Source of the DNA: an uncultured Planctomycetota bacterium
GTDB taxonomy: Bacteria > Planctomycetota > UBA1135 > GCA-002686595
Assembly: GCA_903829565.1 (NCBI GenBank)
Contig: CAIKQM010000184.1
Span: 1-17,590, forward strand
DNA: 17,590 nucleotides
Direction of reading: 5' to 3'
Both the position numbers and the translations under genes were made by a program. Numbering within the stretch: position 1 is the stretch's first letter; each line of letters opens with the position of its first letter. Positions 7,310-14,700 of this stretch are shown here, piece by piece. The notes beneath the pieces are model-generated. The model did not search any database. It worked only from the letters and a program-made list of their open reading frames with translations, and was not told where the DNA came from.

Positions 7310-10300
7310 GTGCGTCGTAGAACTCGCGGTCGAGGGCTTTGACCCACGGTGCGGCACCTTGCGGCACGCGAATGTCCTGCACCACGAACCAAGTCGTGCC
7401 CGTGCCGCCATTCGGGGGCAAGTCAAACAGGAACTGGGCCACACCGCCGGCATCGGTCACGGTGCTGGTGCCACCGACCAAGGCCACAGGCGGTGCCGTG
7501 CCGACCTTGCGGTACACGGCCCCCACCACGATGTAGCCGGCTCCTGCCGGAGCAGCGCCGCGCTTGAGGCGCACAGCAGTCTGCATGCGCGGCGGATTGC
7601 CAGTCAGCAAGGTCAAGTCAATCGCATCGACGCGCGCAGGCTCACCCGCAGCCAAGGGCGCGGTGCGCAAGACCGTCGAGGTGTCCATGCGCAAGTTACC
7701 CGCAGGGTCCCGCAACTCAAGACCAACCGTATACGCCGTGTCGGGCTGCAAGTTGTTGAGGATCACCCAGTGCCGCGTGTCGCTGTGGTGGTCCAACGGC
7801 ACACGCTGCACCGGCGTGCCGCCGTTCACAAACACGTGCACGCGCGACTGCTCATCCGCATCAAACTCAAACTTGATGCTGTTGGTGGTGGCGTAGTTGA
7901 CGCGCACCGGCCCCAACAATGATGGAGCCTGCGTGTCGGCCGTGACCAAGTCGAAGGAGAGCGGATCCAAGCTACGCGACAGCTCCCAACCATCGGGCAA
8001 CTTGTCGCCATCGCTATCGACATCATCCGGATCCGTGCCTTGCACGACCTCATCAAGGTCAAGCAGTTGGTCACAATCGCGGTCGATGCCCATGGTCAGG
8101 CCCATGCCCACGGGCACGCCCAAGAACGTCACAGGTGAACCCGCAAGTGCCTCAGCCACAAACGAGGCCTGCGTCATGCGCACGCCGGCCGACGACATGC
8201 GGAACGAGTCCGTGGCGGGGTCGTACCAACCGCTGCGCGGCGCAGCTGTTGCCACGAGCGAGCGATAGACAATCAGATCGCAATGCCCGAGCGCGGCCTG
8301 GCGCTTGAGGAAGGCCAAGTCCCCCACGACCACCGCATGTGTGTTCTCCACGCGCATCGTCGTCTGCCACGTGGTCGAAGGCGCGAGCCCCGTGTCGTAG
8401 GCGCGCAAGAACTCCGCCAACGCATCGGCCTCCGCCGCGGACAGCGTGAACGAGTGCGGCCCCACATTGAGCGCGTTGCGCACAAAGCTGTCTTGCAGGC
8501 GCGCATAGTTGCCCGCATGCATCAGCCCGGTGCCTGTTTCCGGTCGTGTGGCAAAGGCCCCGCCCAGTTGGATCGGCTCGGACTCCTTGTCACCAACTCC
8601 ACGCAAGGCCGGCACATCCGCAGAGCGCAAGGCTCCGTCGACCACACCCAAGGACACTTCCCCATTGGTGCCCAGCGGCAACACATGGCAAGAAGCACAG
8701 GTGCGTCCATTGTCGAGCACGCGTTGCGAGAACAAGCGCGCGCCTTCAAGCTGCGCGCTAGTCCAGCTGCGGTCGGCTTGTTGGCGCAGATTCGCGGGCA
8801 ACGACAAGCGATTGATGTAGTGGCGCAGGTACTGGAAGTCGCCGGCGATGTGCGCCTTCTGTCCGTTGACGGTGCGATCCAGCAGCGTGATGAACGAGGC
8901 ATTGAAGTCGTTCAGATGGCGCTTTTCACCGCGCCAGTGATACGGCCCCGTCTCCTCCATGCGGCGCGTGCTTTGCGTGACGAGCGGGCCCTTGTTGTCG
9001 AGCGCAAACGTCTGCGAACCGGCCGGGGTGCCTTCGCTGTCAAGATAATCGGACAAGTCCCACAAGAGACCATCCGTGTGGCCATCGACATGGCAACTGG
9101 CACACGAGGTCGTCTTCGAGCCCGAGAGGCGCGCATCCGTGAACAAGTGCCGGCCCAGACGCTCCTCTGTCGAGCGCGCTTCAAAGCCGATGGTCGCAGG
9201 GATGGGTGCATTGGCGTGGAAGTTCGGCGCCTGCGGCAGGCCGGCGGCATCGATCTTCGTCACCGAAGCATCGTTCTTGTTGTAGACCCACAAGAGCTCG
9301 TCTACGGGATCGTAGAGCGCCGCGCGCGGACCAGAGCCACGCGGGTAGGTCTGCTTGGGCGGCATGCGCAGAGAGCCCTGCCACACCAACGTGCCACCAG
9401 CCTGCAGCCCCAACACGGCTACCAAGTCCGAGCCATAGCCACAGACGAAGACGCGGTTGTGCGCGCTATCGAAGGCCAGTCCGGTGGGCTGTGCGCAGCG
9501 CACATCGGGACTCGGTGCCAACGCATCCAAGTCGTGCCAGCGCGTGGGCGTGGCACCGGACAGGTCGACCACTGCCAGACGATTGCGCACGGATTGGCCG
9601 CCGATGAAGGTGCCTTCCCCCACCACCTCGGCGTTCAACGCCTCGGTGTGCGGAATCCACAACTCCGTCGTGCCGGGACGCAAATGCGCATTGAAGAGCA
9701 TCGTGCCCAAGCCGCGCACCGTGCGCGTCAGATCGAGCGCATCGTCTGCGGGTGTAGCTCCCGGTGTGATCGCCAGCAAGTCCCTGTCAGGTAAACTGGA
9801 CACGCCCGGCGTGCCCGAGAGGCGCTGCACAGCCGTCACGGTCGAGGCTAGGTTGCTGCTCAAACCGCGGCCCGTGGTGTTGTTGCCAGATTGGAACGGC
9901 ACCACCCACACACGACCAGCGGCGTACACAAGAGCGCGCGGCTCCACGGCGGGAATGGCGATGCTGGCACGCTTGGCGTACGCAGCTGTCTCGATCACAT
10001 CGACGCAGGCTGCGGCCGCACAGGACACCCAAGCTCGATCGCCCGTGGGCGAGAACACTAGGTGGTGCGGCTCTGCTCCCACGCGGATGGTGCGCACGAT
10101 CGCCTGCAGGTTCGTGTCGACGATGCTGATGCTCGACTGCACGCGATCGACGACCCACAGCTCGTCCGTACCCGGGCGCGCGACCACGCTGCAGGCCCCG
10201 ATACCCACAGGGGCCTCCCACAGAATCTGCTGGGAACCGGTCTCCAAAGCGGCGAGTCGCCAGCCTTGGGTGTTGACCACATACAGCTTGGTACCGTCCG

Positions 10301-10481
10301 CCGAGAGGGCCATCGGCTGCACTTGGCCCACCTCGAAATTCAGGTAGCGACCGACCTGATTATCGAAGGGCACCAAGGCACTAGCCTGACGACGCGCTGC
10401 GGCTCCCTGCGCCTGAAGGCTAGGAACGAGGCAAGCCAGCAAGGCGCCCCAAGCGACAGCTGTGCGGACAGAGAAGTACAT
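7299..10481 (-). CDS. Secreted YncE-like beta-propeller and di-haem cytochrome c fusion protein
   Basis: This 1060-residue exported protein has several modules. Residues 1-25 are a signal peptide (hydrophobic core, LQAQ cleavage region). Residues about 40-420 form a YncE-like propeller (MALSADGTKLYVVNTQG, HHLVFSPTGDRAWVSC, LAFDSAHNRVFVCGYG). Residues about 430-700 are a cytochrome-c-peroxidase/MauG-like region with two haem c sites, CASCH at 460-464 and 595-599, plus ETGPYHWRGE between them and GLMHAGNYARLQDSFV at about 652-667, where a Met could be an axial ligand. Residues 800-833 (DRDCDQLLDLDE, DSDGDKLPDGWE) are a type-3 thrombospondin-like calcium repeat. Residues about 852-942 are FN3-like. 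The last 110 residues are beta-rich and unassigned. It probably works in periplasmic electron transfer or peroxide chemistry. The start is ATG at 10481. Domain calls for propeller and haem sites are strong; peroxidase activity is not shown. Confidence 0.88.
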   Translation of the reverse strand: MYFSVRTAVAWGALLACLVPSLQAQGAAARRQASALVPFDNQVGRYLNFEVGQVQPMALSADGTKLYVVNTQGWRLAALETGSQQILWEAPVGIGACSVVARPGTDELWVVDRVQSSISIVDTNLQAIVRTIRVGAEPHHLVFSPTGDRAWVSCAAAACVDVIETAAYAKRASIAIPAVEPRALVYAAGRVWVVPFQSGNNTTGRGLSSNLASTVTAVQRLSGTPGVSSLPDRDLLAITPGATPADDALDLTRTVRGLGTMLFNAHLRPGTTELWIPHTEALNAEVVGEGTFIGGQSVRNRLAVVDLSGATPTRWHDLDALAPSPDVRCAQPTGLAFDSAHNRVFVCGYGSDLVAVLGLQAGGTLVWQGSLRMPPKQTYPRGSGPRAALYDPVDELLWVYNKNDASVTKIDAAGLPQAPNFHANAPIPATIGFEARSTEERLGRHLFTDARLSGSKTTSCASCHVDGHTDGLLWDLSDYLDSEGTPAGSQTFALDNKGPLVTQSTRRMEETGPYHWRGEKRHLNDFNASFITLLDRTVNGQKAHIAGDFQYLRHYINRLSLPANLRQQADRSWTSAQLEGARLFSQRVLDNGRTCASCHVLPLGTNGEVSLGVVDGALRSADVPALRGVGDKESEPIQLGGAFATRPETGTGLMHAGNYARLQDSFVRNALNVGPHSFTLSAAEADALAEFLRAYDTGLAPSTTWQTTMRVENTHAVVVGDLAFLKRQAALGHCDLIVYRSLVATAAPRSGWYDPATDSFRMSSAGVRMTQASFVAEALAGSPVTFLGVPVGMGLTMGIDRDCDQLLDLDEVVQGTDPDDVDSDGDKLPDGWELSRSLDPLSFDLVTADTQAPSLLGPVRVNYATTNSIKFEFDADEQSRVHVFVNGGTPVQRVPLDHHSDTRHWVILNNLQPDTAYTVGLELRDPAGNLRMDTSTVLRTAPLAAGEPARVDAIDLTLLTGNPPRMQTAVRLKRGAAPAGAGYIVVGAVYRKVGTAPPVALVGGTSTVTDAGGVAQFLFDLPPNGGTGTTWFVVQDIRVPQGAAPWVKALDREFYDALTW

Positions 10482-10537
10482 AGGCGGGAGAGGGCCGTGC
10501 GGAGACCCAGCACCCGAAAGGTATCACCCCCCGCGCA

Positions 10538-10574
10538 GGCGCGCCACGCGCCGAACTCCCCAGAATCGAGTTCG
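10538..10574 (-). repeat. Two adjacent inverted repeats upstream of the propeller-cytochrome gene
   Basis: CGAACTC at 10552-10558 pairs with GAGTTCG at 10568-10574 across a nine-base spacer. GGCGCG at 10538-10543 pairs with CGCGCC at 10547-10552 across three bases. Both are perfect and nearly touch. They lie in the 137-base gap between queF and the 1060-codon gene, in what would be its leader or promoter region. They may be a protein-binding site or transcript hairpins. No sigma-70-like promoter was convincing nearby. Confidence 0.4.
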
Positions 10575-10583
10575 ATAAGCCTA

Positions 10584-10604
10584 GGAGGAAAAATCGTTCC
10601 CTCC
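10584..10604 (-). terminator. Possible stem-loop terminator after queF
   Basis: In the minus-strand transcript an 8-base stem with one G-U pair (GGAGGGAA and TTTCCTCC) flanks a five-base loop, starting 14 bases after the queF stop. The 3' side ends in UAGGCUUAUC rather than a run of U, so an intrinsic terminator is only partly supported. It could instead be an RNA-stabilising hairpin. Confidence 0.3.
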
Positions 10605-10618
10605 CCCCAATCGTCCAC

Positions 10619-10969
10619 TCAGGGGTAGTGCGCCTCGACCACCGTCTTGATCCCACCGCGGACCCAGAAATCGCCCTCGACCACCATGCGCTGCGGCTGG
10701 GTCACGGCCACCAGGTCATCCAAAATCTTGTTCGTCACGGCCTCATGGAAGGCACCGTGATCGCGGTAGCTCCACAGGTACAGCTTCAGACTCTTCAACT
10801 CGACGCAGCGCTCCGCCGGCGTGTAGCGAATGCGAATCGTGGCGAAATCGGGCTGACCTGTCTTGGGACACAGGCAAGTGAACTCCGGGCAATCGTAGCG
10901 GATCTCGTACGCGCGTCCGGGGCGCGGATTCGGGAAGGTCTCGAGTTGCGTAGAGGGTTGCGTGCTCAT
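10619..10969 (-). CDS. queF: NADPH-dependent 7-cyano-7-deazaguanine reductase (preQ0 reductase)
   Basis: This 116-residue short (type I, single-domain) QueF reduces the nitrile of preQ0 to the amine of preQ1 in the queuosine tRNA modification pathway, a cytoplasmic tunnelling-fold enzyme. FTCLCPKTGQPDFATI holds the nucleophilic Cys34, which forms the thioimide, and Asp41. The NADPH-binding QueF motif reads ELKSLKLYLWSYRDHGAFHE (57-76), with Glu57 in its expected place. The C-terminus FWVRGGI is also typical. ATG at 10969 was chosen. A GTG at 10990, whose GTGA overlaps the stop of the upstream membrane-protein gene, would add seven residues and would fit coupled translation. No queC, queD, queE or tgt gene is in the window, so the rest of the pathway, or preQ0 salvage, must be elsewhere. 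A GTP cyclohydrolase I (FolE) is excluded by the QueF motif. Confidence 0.96.
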   Translation of the reverse strand: MSTQPSTQLETFPNPRPGRAYEIRYDCPEFTCLCPKTGQPDFATIRIRYTPAERCVELKSLKLYLWSYRDHGAFHEAVTNKILDDLVAVTQPQRMVVEGDFWVRGGIKTVVEAHYP

Positions 10970-10986
10970 GATGCCCAGCACTCTAG

Positions 10987-12996
10987 TCACCTGCGCGCCG
11001 TGCCGGAACTCCCTGCTACCACAGTTGCGCCCACGATACGCTCAATCCACCAGTCGTAGGCTTCGCCCGCGGGCACGGCTCGCTCCATGTCGCGCTGCAG
11101 CCCGCGCACGCGCCAAGGGCCCACACCAGCCGCGTCGCGCAGTGCCTCGCGCTCGAACCACACGAGACCTTCCTGCGACAGCAGTCGCACCAGCACCGTC
11201 TCGGGGCTGTGGGGCGCAGCGCTTGGGCTGGGCTGCCAACTTTCCTCGACAGCATCGATGACCCAGTCGTCCCCTTCCACGCGCGGGTCCGAGCAGGTGT
11301 AGAACGGAGCCGCTTGGACCTCGACGCTCTTCAAGCTCGTGAGCGGCGCCTCAAACCACACGCGCCGCACAGTGCGCGCCGAAGTCCAGTCAGGGCGCAG
11401 CGCCATGTCAAACAACGCTACCGGTGCGCCGTCGACCAAGCCCCACACACCGCTCAAGCGCCCTGTCGCGCCGCCTTCGTCCACACCGCGCCAACCCATG
11501 ACGGGGGCTTCGTCCAAGCTCACTCCAGGCAGCGGCAGCACGCGCACGCGCTGTGCCAGCCAAGGATCAAGGTCCACCAAAGGCGAGCGGCCATCGCTGC
11601 GCCAAACAACGCCCGCTGCGAGTCCTTCGGCCCATGGCAGACGCAGGGACTCCTCACCGGTGCGACTGATGGCGAGTCCCTGCTTGCGCAGCAACGCGCC
11701 ACGCTCACCCGCGCACAACCAGGGCAAGGCGCGCTCCTCAACAATGCGCGTGCGCGCCGCGCCGGGAGGGACACGCTCGGCCACACTGTGGCGCCACAAG
11801 GCGAAGCCTGCGGCCTCGCGTGGTGGTTCGAGCACGAGCAACTCGGCCACTCCGGCGCCTTGTGCTGCCAAGTTGCGTCCCAACTGATCCGCAGCACGCG
11901 CGGCTGCGACCATGTCGAGCGTGGCGCCGCGCGCCAGCGTGGCCAAAGCCACCGCACCACACAGAGGCAACAGAGTGCGCCGCAACCCGCTGATCGCCGT
12001 TGCCGCAATGGCCAGCGCCACAGCTGTGGCCGCGCCGGCTGCCAGCAAATGTTCCGAGCCATCGACGCGGCCCGCCGCGTGCGGACCCACAGCCCACGGC
12101 AAGGCCACGATCACCGTAAGGAAGGCCGCCAGAGCGAGCTTGCCCCACAAGCGCGGCGCTGAACGCGCGGCGCGCAGCAGCGGTTCCAGGGCAACGAGCC
12201 ACACCAAGGCAGCCGCGACGGCACCTGCGACACCGGCGCTGGAATGCGCAGGAAACAGCACAAAACCCAGTGTTTCGATCCAGCGCAAGAGGCTGCCGCC
12301 GGACCACAGGCGCTGCTCGGACCAACCCAGCGATTGACTCAGAGCATGGGCCGCGAACTCGCCCAGCACCACGAGCAAGGCTGCACTGGCGAACGCTGTG
12401 CCTGCGGCACGCACGCGCGACCACAGAGGCCTCGGGCGCGGACCTGCGCCGTACTCCAACAGTCCGTACAACAGCGGCAACACGCGCGCCACAGGCGATA
12501 GCGCCGCAGCGACCACGGCATACACGGCCGCTTGTGTCAAGTGTACTGGACGGCGCAACTGGCGTGCGCGCAAGAGAATCGCCAGCGACAAGGCCACCAA
12601 CGCACAGGCCAACAAGTCGGCATGCGCTTTGGGCCGCGCCGCGGCTGCGACCACAAACGGATGGGCTGCGACGTACACAGCCGAAGCTTCGCCCGCAGCT
12701 TGTGCCACGGACTCGGTGGTGTACGGGCGCAACACGCGGCGCGCCACCGAGGCCGCCGCCAAAGCCAGCACCAACACCAACAGCAGGCCCATGGCCCGCA
12801 CAGCCTCGAGCTGCGCATCCGTGCCGGCCAGACCTAACGCTTCATAGACGCGCAAAGCGGCGTGATGCGGCTCGCGATCTTCGCCCCACAGCCGATCGAC
12901 CGGCACCAAGGCCTCACCCCATAGAGGTCCCTGCGTCCACGCGATGGTCGCGCCTACGCACAGCAGGAACACTAGGGATCGCCAGAACGGCCGCAT
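10987..12996 (-). CDS. Polytopic membrane protein with C-terminal soluble domain, GT-C glycosyltransferase-like
   Basis: The 669-residue product has about 9 to 11 hydrophobic segments in its first 355 residues (for example about 6-21, 69-86, 126-143, 154-180, 200-220, 253-275, 285-303, 317-336) and a soluble region from about 360 to the end. The first external loop after segment 1 carries acidic and histidine residues (VDRLWGEDREPHH, 33-45). This resembles GT-C lipid-linked sugar transferases, which keep an acidic motif in that loop, but no family signature was recognised. Late in the protein are a WW pair and several Trp-rich strands (VRRVWFEAPL, YDWWIERIV). The start ATG at 12996 sits inside an inverted repeat. 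The stop TGA at 10987-10989 overlaps a possible GTG start of queF. An O-antigen-ligase-like or unclassified envelope protein is an equally open alternative. That it is a real membrane protein gene is nearly certain. Confidence 0.75.
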   Translation of the reverse strand: MRPFWRSLVFLLCVGATIAWTQGPLWGEALVPVDRLWGEDREPHHAALRVYEALGLAGTDAQLEAVRAMGLLLVLVLALAAASVARRVLRPYTTESVAQAAGEASAVYVAAHPFVVAAAARPKAHADLLACALVALSLAILLRARQLRRPVHLTQAAVYAVVAAALSPVARVLPLLYGLLEYGAGPRPRPLWSRVRAAGTAFASAALLVVLGEFAAHALSQSLGWSEQRLWSGGSLLRWIETLGFVLFPAHSSAGVAGAVAAALVWLVALEPLLRAARSAPRLWGKLALAAFLTVIVALPWAVGPHAAGRVDGSEHLLAAGAATAVALAIAATAISGLRRTLLPLCGAVALATLARGATLDMVAAARAADQLGRNLAAQGAGVAELLVLEPPREAAGFALWRHSVAERVPPGAARTRIVEERALPWLCAGERGALLRKQGLAISRTGEESLRLPWAEGLAAGVVWRSDGRSPLVDLDPWLAQRVRVLPLPGVSLDEAPVMGWRGVDEGGATGRLSGVWGLVDGAPVALFDMALRPDWTSARTVRRVWFEAPLTSLKSVEVQAAPFYTCSDPRVEGDDWVIDAVEESWQPSPSAAPHSPETVLVRLLSQEGLVWFEREALRDAAGVGPWRVRGLQRDMERAVPAGEAYDWWIERIVGATVVAGSSGTARR

Positions 12997-13032
12997 GCCC
13001 GCGTCAGCCTAGAGCTGCGCACGGGCATGCGG
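12991..13032 (-). promoter_or_regulatory. Inverted repeat covering the start codon of the 669-residue membrane protein gene
   Basis: Plus-strand positions 12991-13001 read CCGCATGCCCG and 13022-13032 read its exact reverse complement, with 20 bases between. In the minus-strand mRNA this is an 11-base-pair, GC-rich stem whose 3' arm contains the ATG at 12996-12994 and the bases just before it. Such a hairpin would block ribosome access unless opened. Each arm also contains the palindrome GCATGC, so a DNA-binding operator is an alternative. The repeat is directly seen; its role is inferred. Confidence 0.45.
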
Positions 13033-13085
13033 TAGTGCCAGTCGGGAGGACTAGCCAGAGACTGACCTGGAGCTAACTCAAACCC

Positions 13086-14615
13086 TCACGGGGTCCAAGT
13101 CACATCCAGACCGTTGGTCAGGTTGAAGGTGCCCGCCGAGCAGTACGCCGCCGCGTTGCGGTACCAGACCTGGTAGTAACGGCTGCTCGGTTGCTGCACC
13201 TGACCGCGGAGAGACACCGATTGGTCCCCCACCAGCGGGAAGCGCGAGGTGCCCGCGGCGTTGGTCTTGGTGCCCAAACGCACGATGGTGCCACCGGCGC
13301 AACGCAAACCGTCGCCGAAGATGAAGCCAGCCCCCGCGCTGGTGGTGGCTGTGCCTTGGAAGTACAGCGCGTTGGAGTTGGGCATGCCTTCGCCGATCAG
13401 CGTCAAGGAATCAGTGCCCAGGGAGGCGAAACCGGTGCCACGCAAGCGCGCACCATCCGGGTTCACGCTGTTGGCGCAGCCGCGCCCAGCGAGACCGTTG
13501 TTGCCACACGGGCAAGCGGCAGCCGAGCCATCGCCCGAGCAGTACGCAGTGCCTTGCGTAAAGGCATCCGGCATCAGCACCAGCCAACCGGCAGGTTCGC
13601 CAAAGCCAGCGCCCGAGCCATACCCGCAGAAAGCCAGTCCACCCGCCGCAATGGCGGTGATGTTGCCCAACTGCGTGTAGGCCGACGAGGTCGTTTCACC
13701 GCGCGCCAGCAACCAGTCCTTGAAATTCTCCGGCACGCGGTCGGTCCAGATGATCGCGTTGCGGCCAAAGGGGAAGCCGCCACTGCTACCGACCACGATG
13801 GAACCATCCTCCGTGACATCCGTCGGCAAAGGTGAGCCGAAGCCCGGCAAGTTCGGGAGCAGCTTGAGCGAGTTGTTCGCGCGCTCCCAAATCCATCCAG
13901 CGGTGTTCGTCGCTCCGTCGTACAGGTTGTAGCCCACCACGTACGAGCCTGCGCTGTTCATACCCAAGGCTTCGCCCACGCGCTGCACCGGGCCGCCTGC
14001 GGGCGCGTACGTCATCGACTGCAGCACACCGTTCTGCCACACGACGCCTTGGCGCACGCCTTGATCGCGCCAGCCAGCCACAACATCGCCAGCAAAATTG
14101 ACCGCGTTGGCGCGGCTCGGGTTGTTGTTCCAGGGCGGAGTCAAATCAATGGTCGTGCCGCTTTCATAGCGGAAGGCATGACCGATATTGCCGATCGTGT
14201 AGCTCAAACCGACGGCCACGGCGCCATTGCCGCTCAGGTCATAGAACGCCGTCTGCACCGATCCGGATTGACCGCCGAGCCCCGGGACATTCACCCAACC
14301 TCCGGCTTGTGTCCAAATCCCCGCGCTGACATTGCCAGCCTGCTGGGCGCCCACGACCAAGCCATCGTCCGACAGCTTGGGCCATACGCTGACATCCATG
14401 CCGGTGATGTAGGTGAAACCGCCATTCGGGGTCCACAAGAAGCCCAGGCCTTGGACCCCGTCCGTTCCCACGGCCACGATGCCGTTAGGCGTGTTCTTGA
14501 TGTCTGTCACGCGCGTACCGGCGCCGAGGGCGACGAACACGGGTGTCTGCGCCGAGGCGGTAGCGGCTAGGCCAAGGGCAGTGGCGAGAAGGAGGGCGGA
14601 ATGGGTGCGGCTCAT
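13086..14615 (-). CDS. Secreted HAF-repeat protein with planctomycete-type cysteine-rich C-terminal module
   Basis: The 509-residue exported protein begins with a signal peptide (about 1-23, hydrophobic LLLATALGLAATASAQ with ASA-Q cleavage). Residues about 25-330 carry at least six HAF-type repeats, each ending in a hydrophobic strand with Trp or Phe: GFLWTPNGGFTYITG, AGIWTQAGGWVNVPG, AFRYESGTTIDL, GVVWQNGVLQSM, GWIWERANNSLKLLP, AIIWTDRVP, separated by DGLVVG or NGAVAVG turns. A C-terminal module of about 150 residues follows with six cysteines (YCSGDG, ACPCGN, GCANS, LRCAGG, AYCSAG) and FNLTNG near the end. I recall this module on many secreted planctomycete proteins, possibly as an attachment or sorting domain. 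ATG at 14615 was chosen because AAGGA lies nine bases upstream; ATGs at 14621 and 14636 are alternatives. It starts 85 bases after the response regulator gene stops, so may be its target. The molecular function is unknown. Confidence 0.85.
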   Translation of the reverse strand: MSRTHSALLLATALGLAATASAQTPVFVALGAGTRVTDIKNTPNGIVAVGTDGVQGLGFLWTPNGGFTYITGMDVSVWPKLSDDGLVVGAQQAGNVSAGIWTQAGGWVNVPGLGGQSGSVQTAFYDLSGNGAVAVGLSYTIGNIGHAFRYESGTTIDLTPPWNNNPSRANAVNFAGDVVAGWRDQGVRQGVVWQNGVLQSMTYAPAGGPVQRVGEALGMNSAGSYVVGYNLYDGATNTAGWIWERANNSLKLLPNLPGFGSPLPTDVTEDGSIVVGSSGGFPFGRNAIIWTDRVPENFKDWLLARGETTSSAYTQLGNITAIAAGGLAFCGYGSGAGFGEPAGWLVLMPDAFTQGTAYCSGDGSAAACPCGNNGLAGRGCANSVNPDGARLRGTGFASLGTDSLTLIGEGMPNSNALYFQGTATTSAGAGFIFGDGLRCAGGTIVRLGTKTNAAGTSRFPLVGDQSVSLRGQVQQPSSRYYQVWYRNAAAYCSAGTFNLTNGLDVTWTP

Positions 14616-14700
14616 GGTCATGGATCCTTGACCCATAAACCTAGTTCAGAAACGCAAGCCCCGCCACCTGTCATTAGTACCAGTCAAGGGCCGGCAGCCG

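Noticed and set aside
8283..9794. Long plus-strand open frame opposite the cytochrome gene
   Set aside because: The minus strand here encodes both CxxCH haem sites and propeller blades. The plus frame is a low-complexity antisense shadow.
13052..13075. Imperfect stem after the HAF gene (TAGCCAG with CTGGAGCTA)
   Set aside because: It needs a bulge and has no following U tract, so a terminator call is not supported.
14637..14700. TTGACT as a -35 box for the HAF gene
   Set aside because: The sequence 17 bases downstream is GCGGGG, nothing like a -10 box, and the TACTAA further up is too close.
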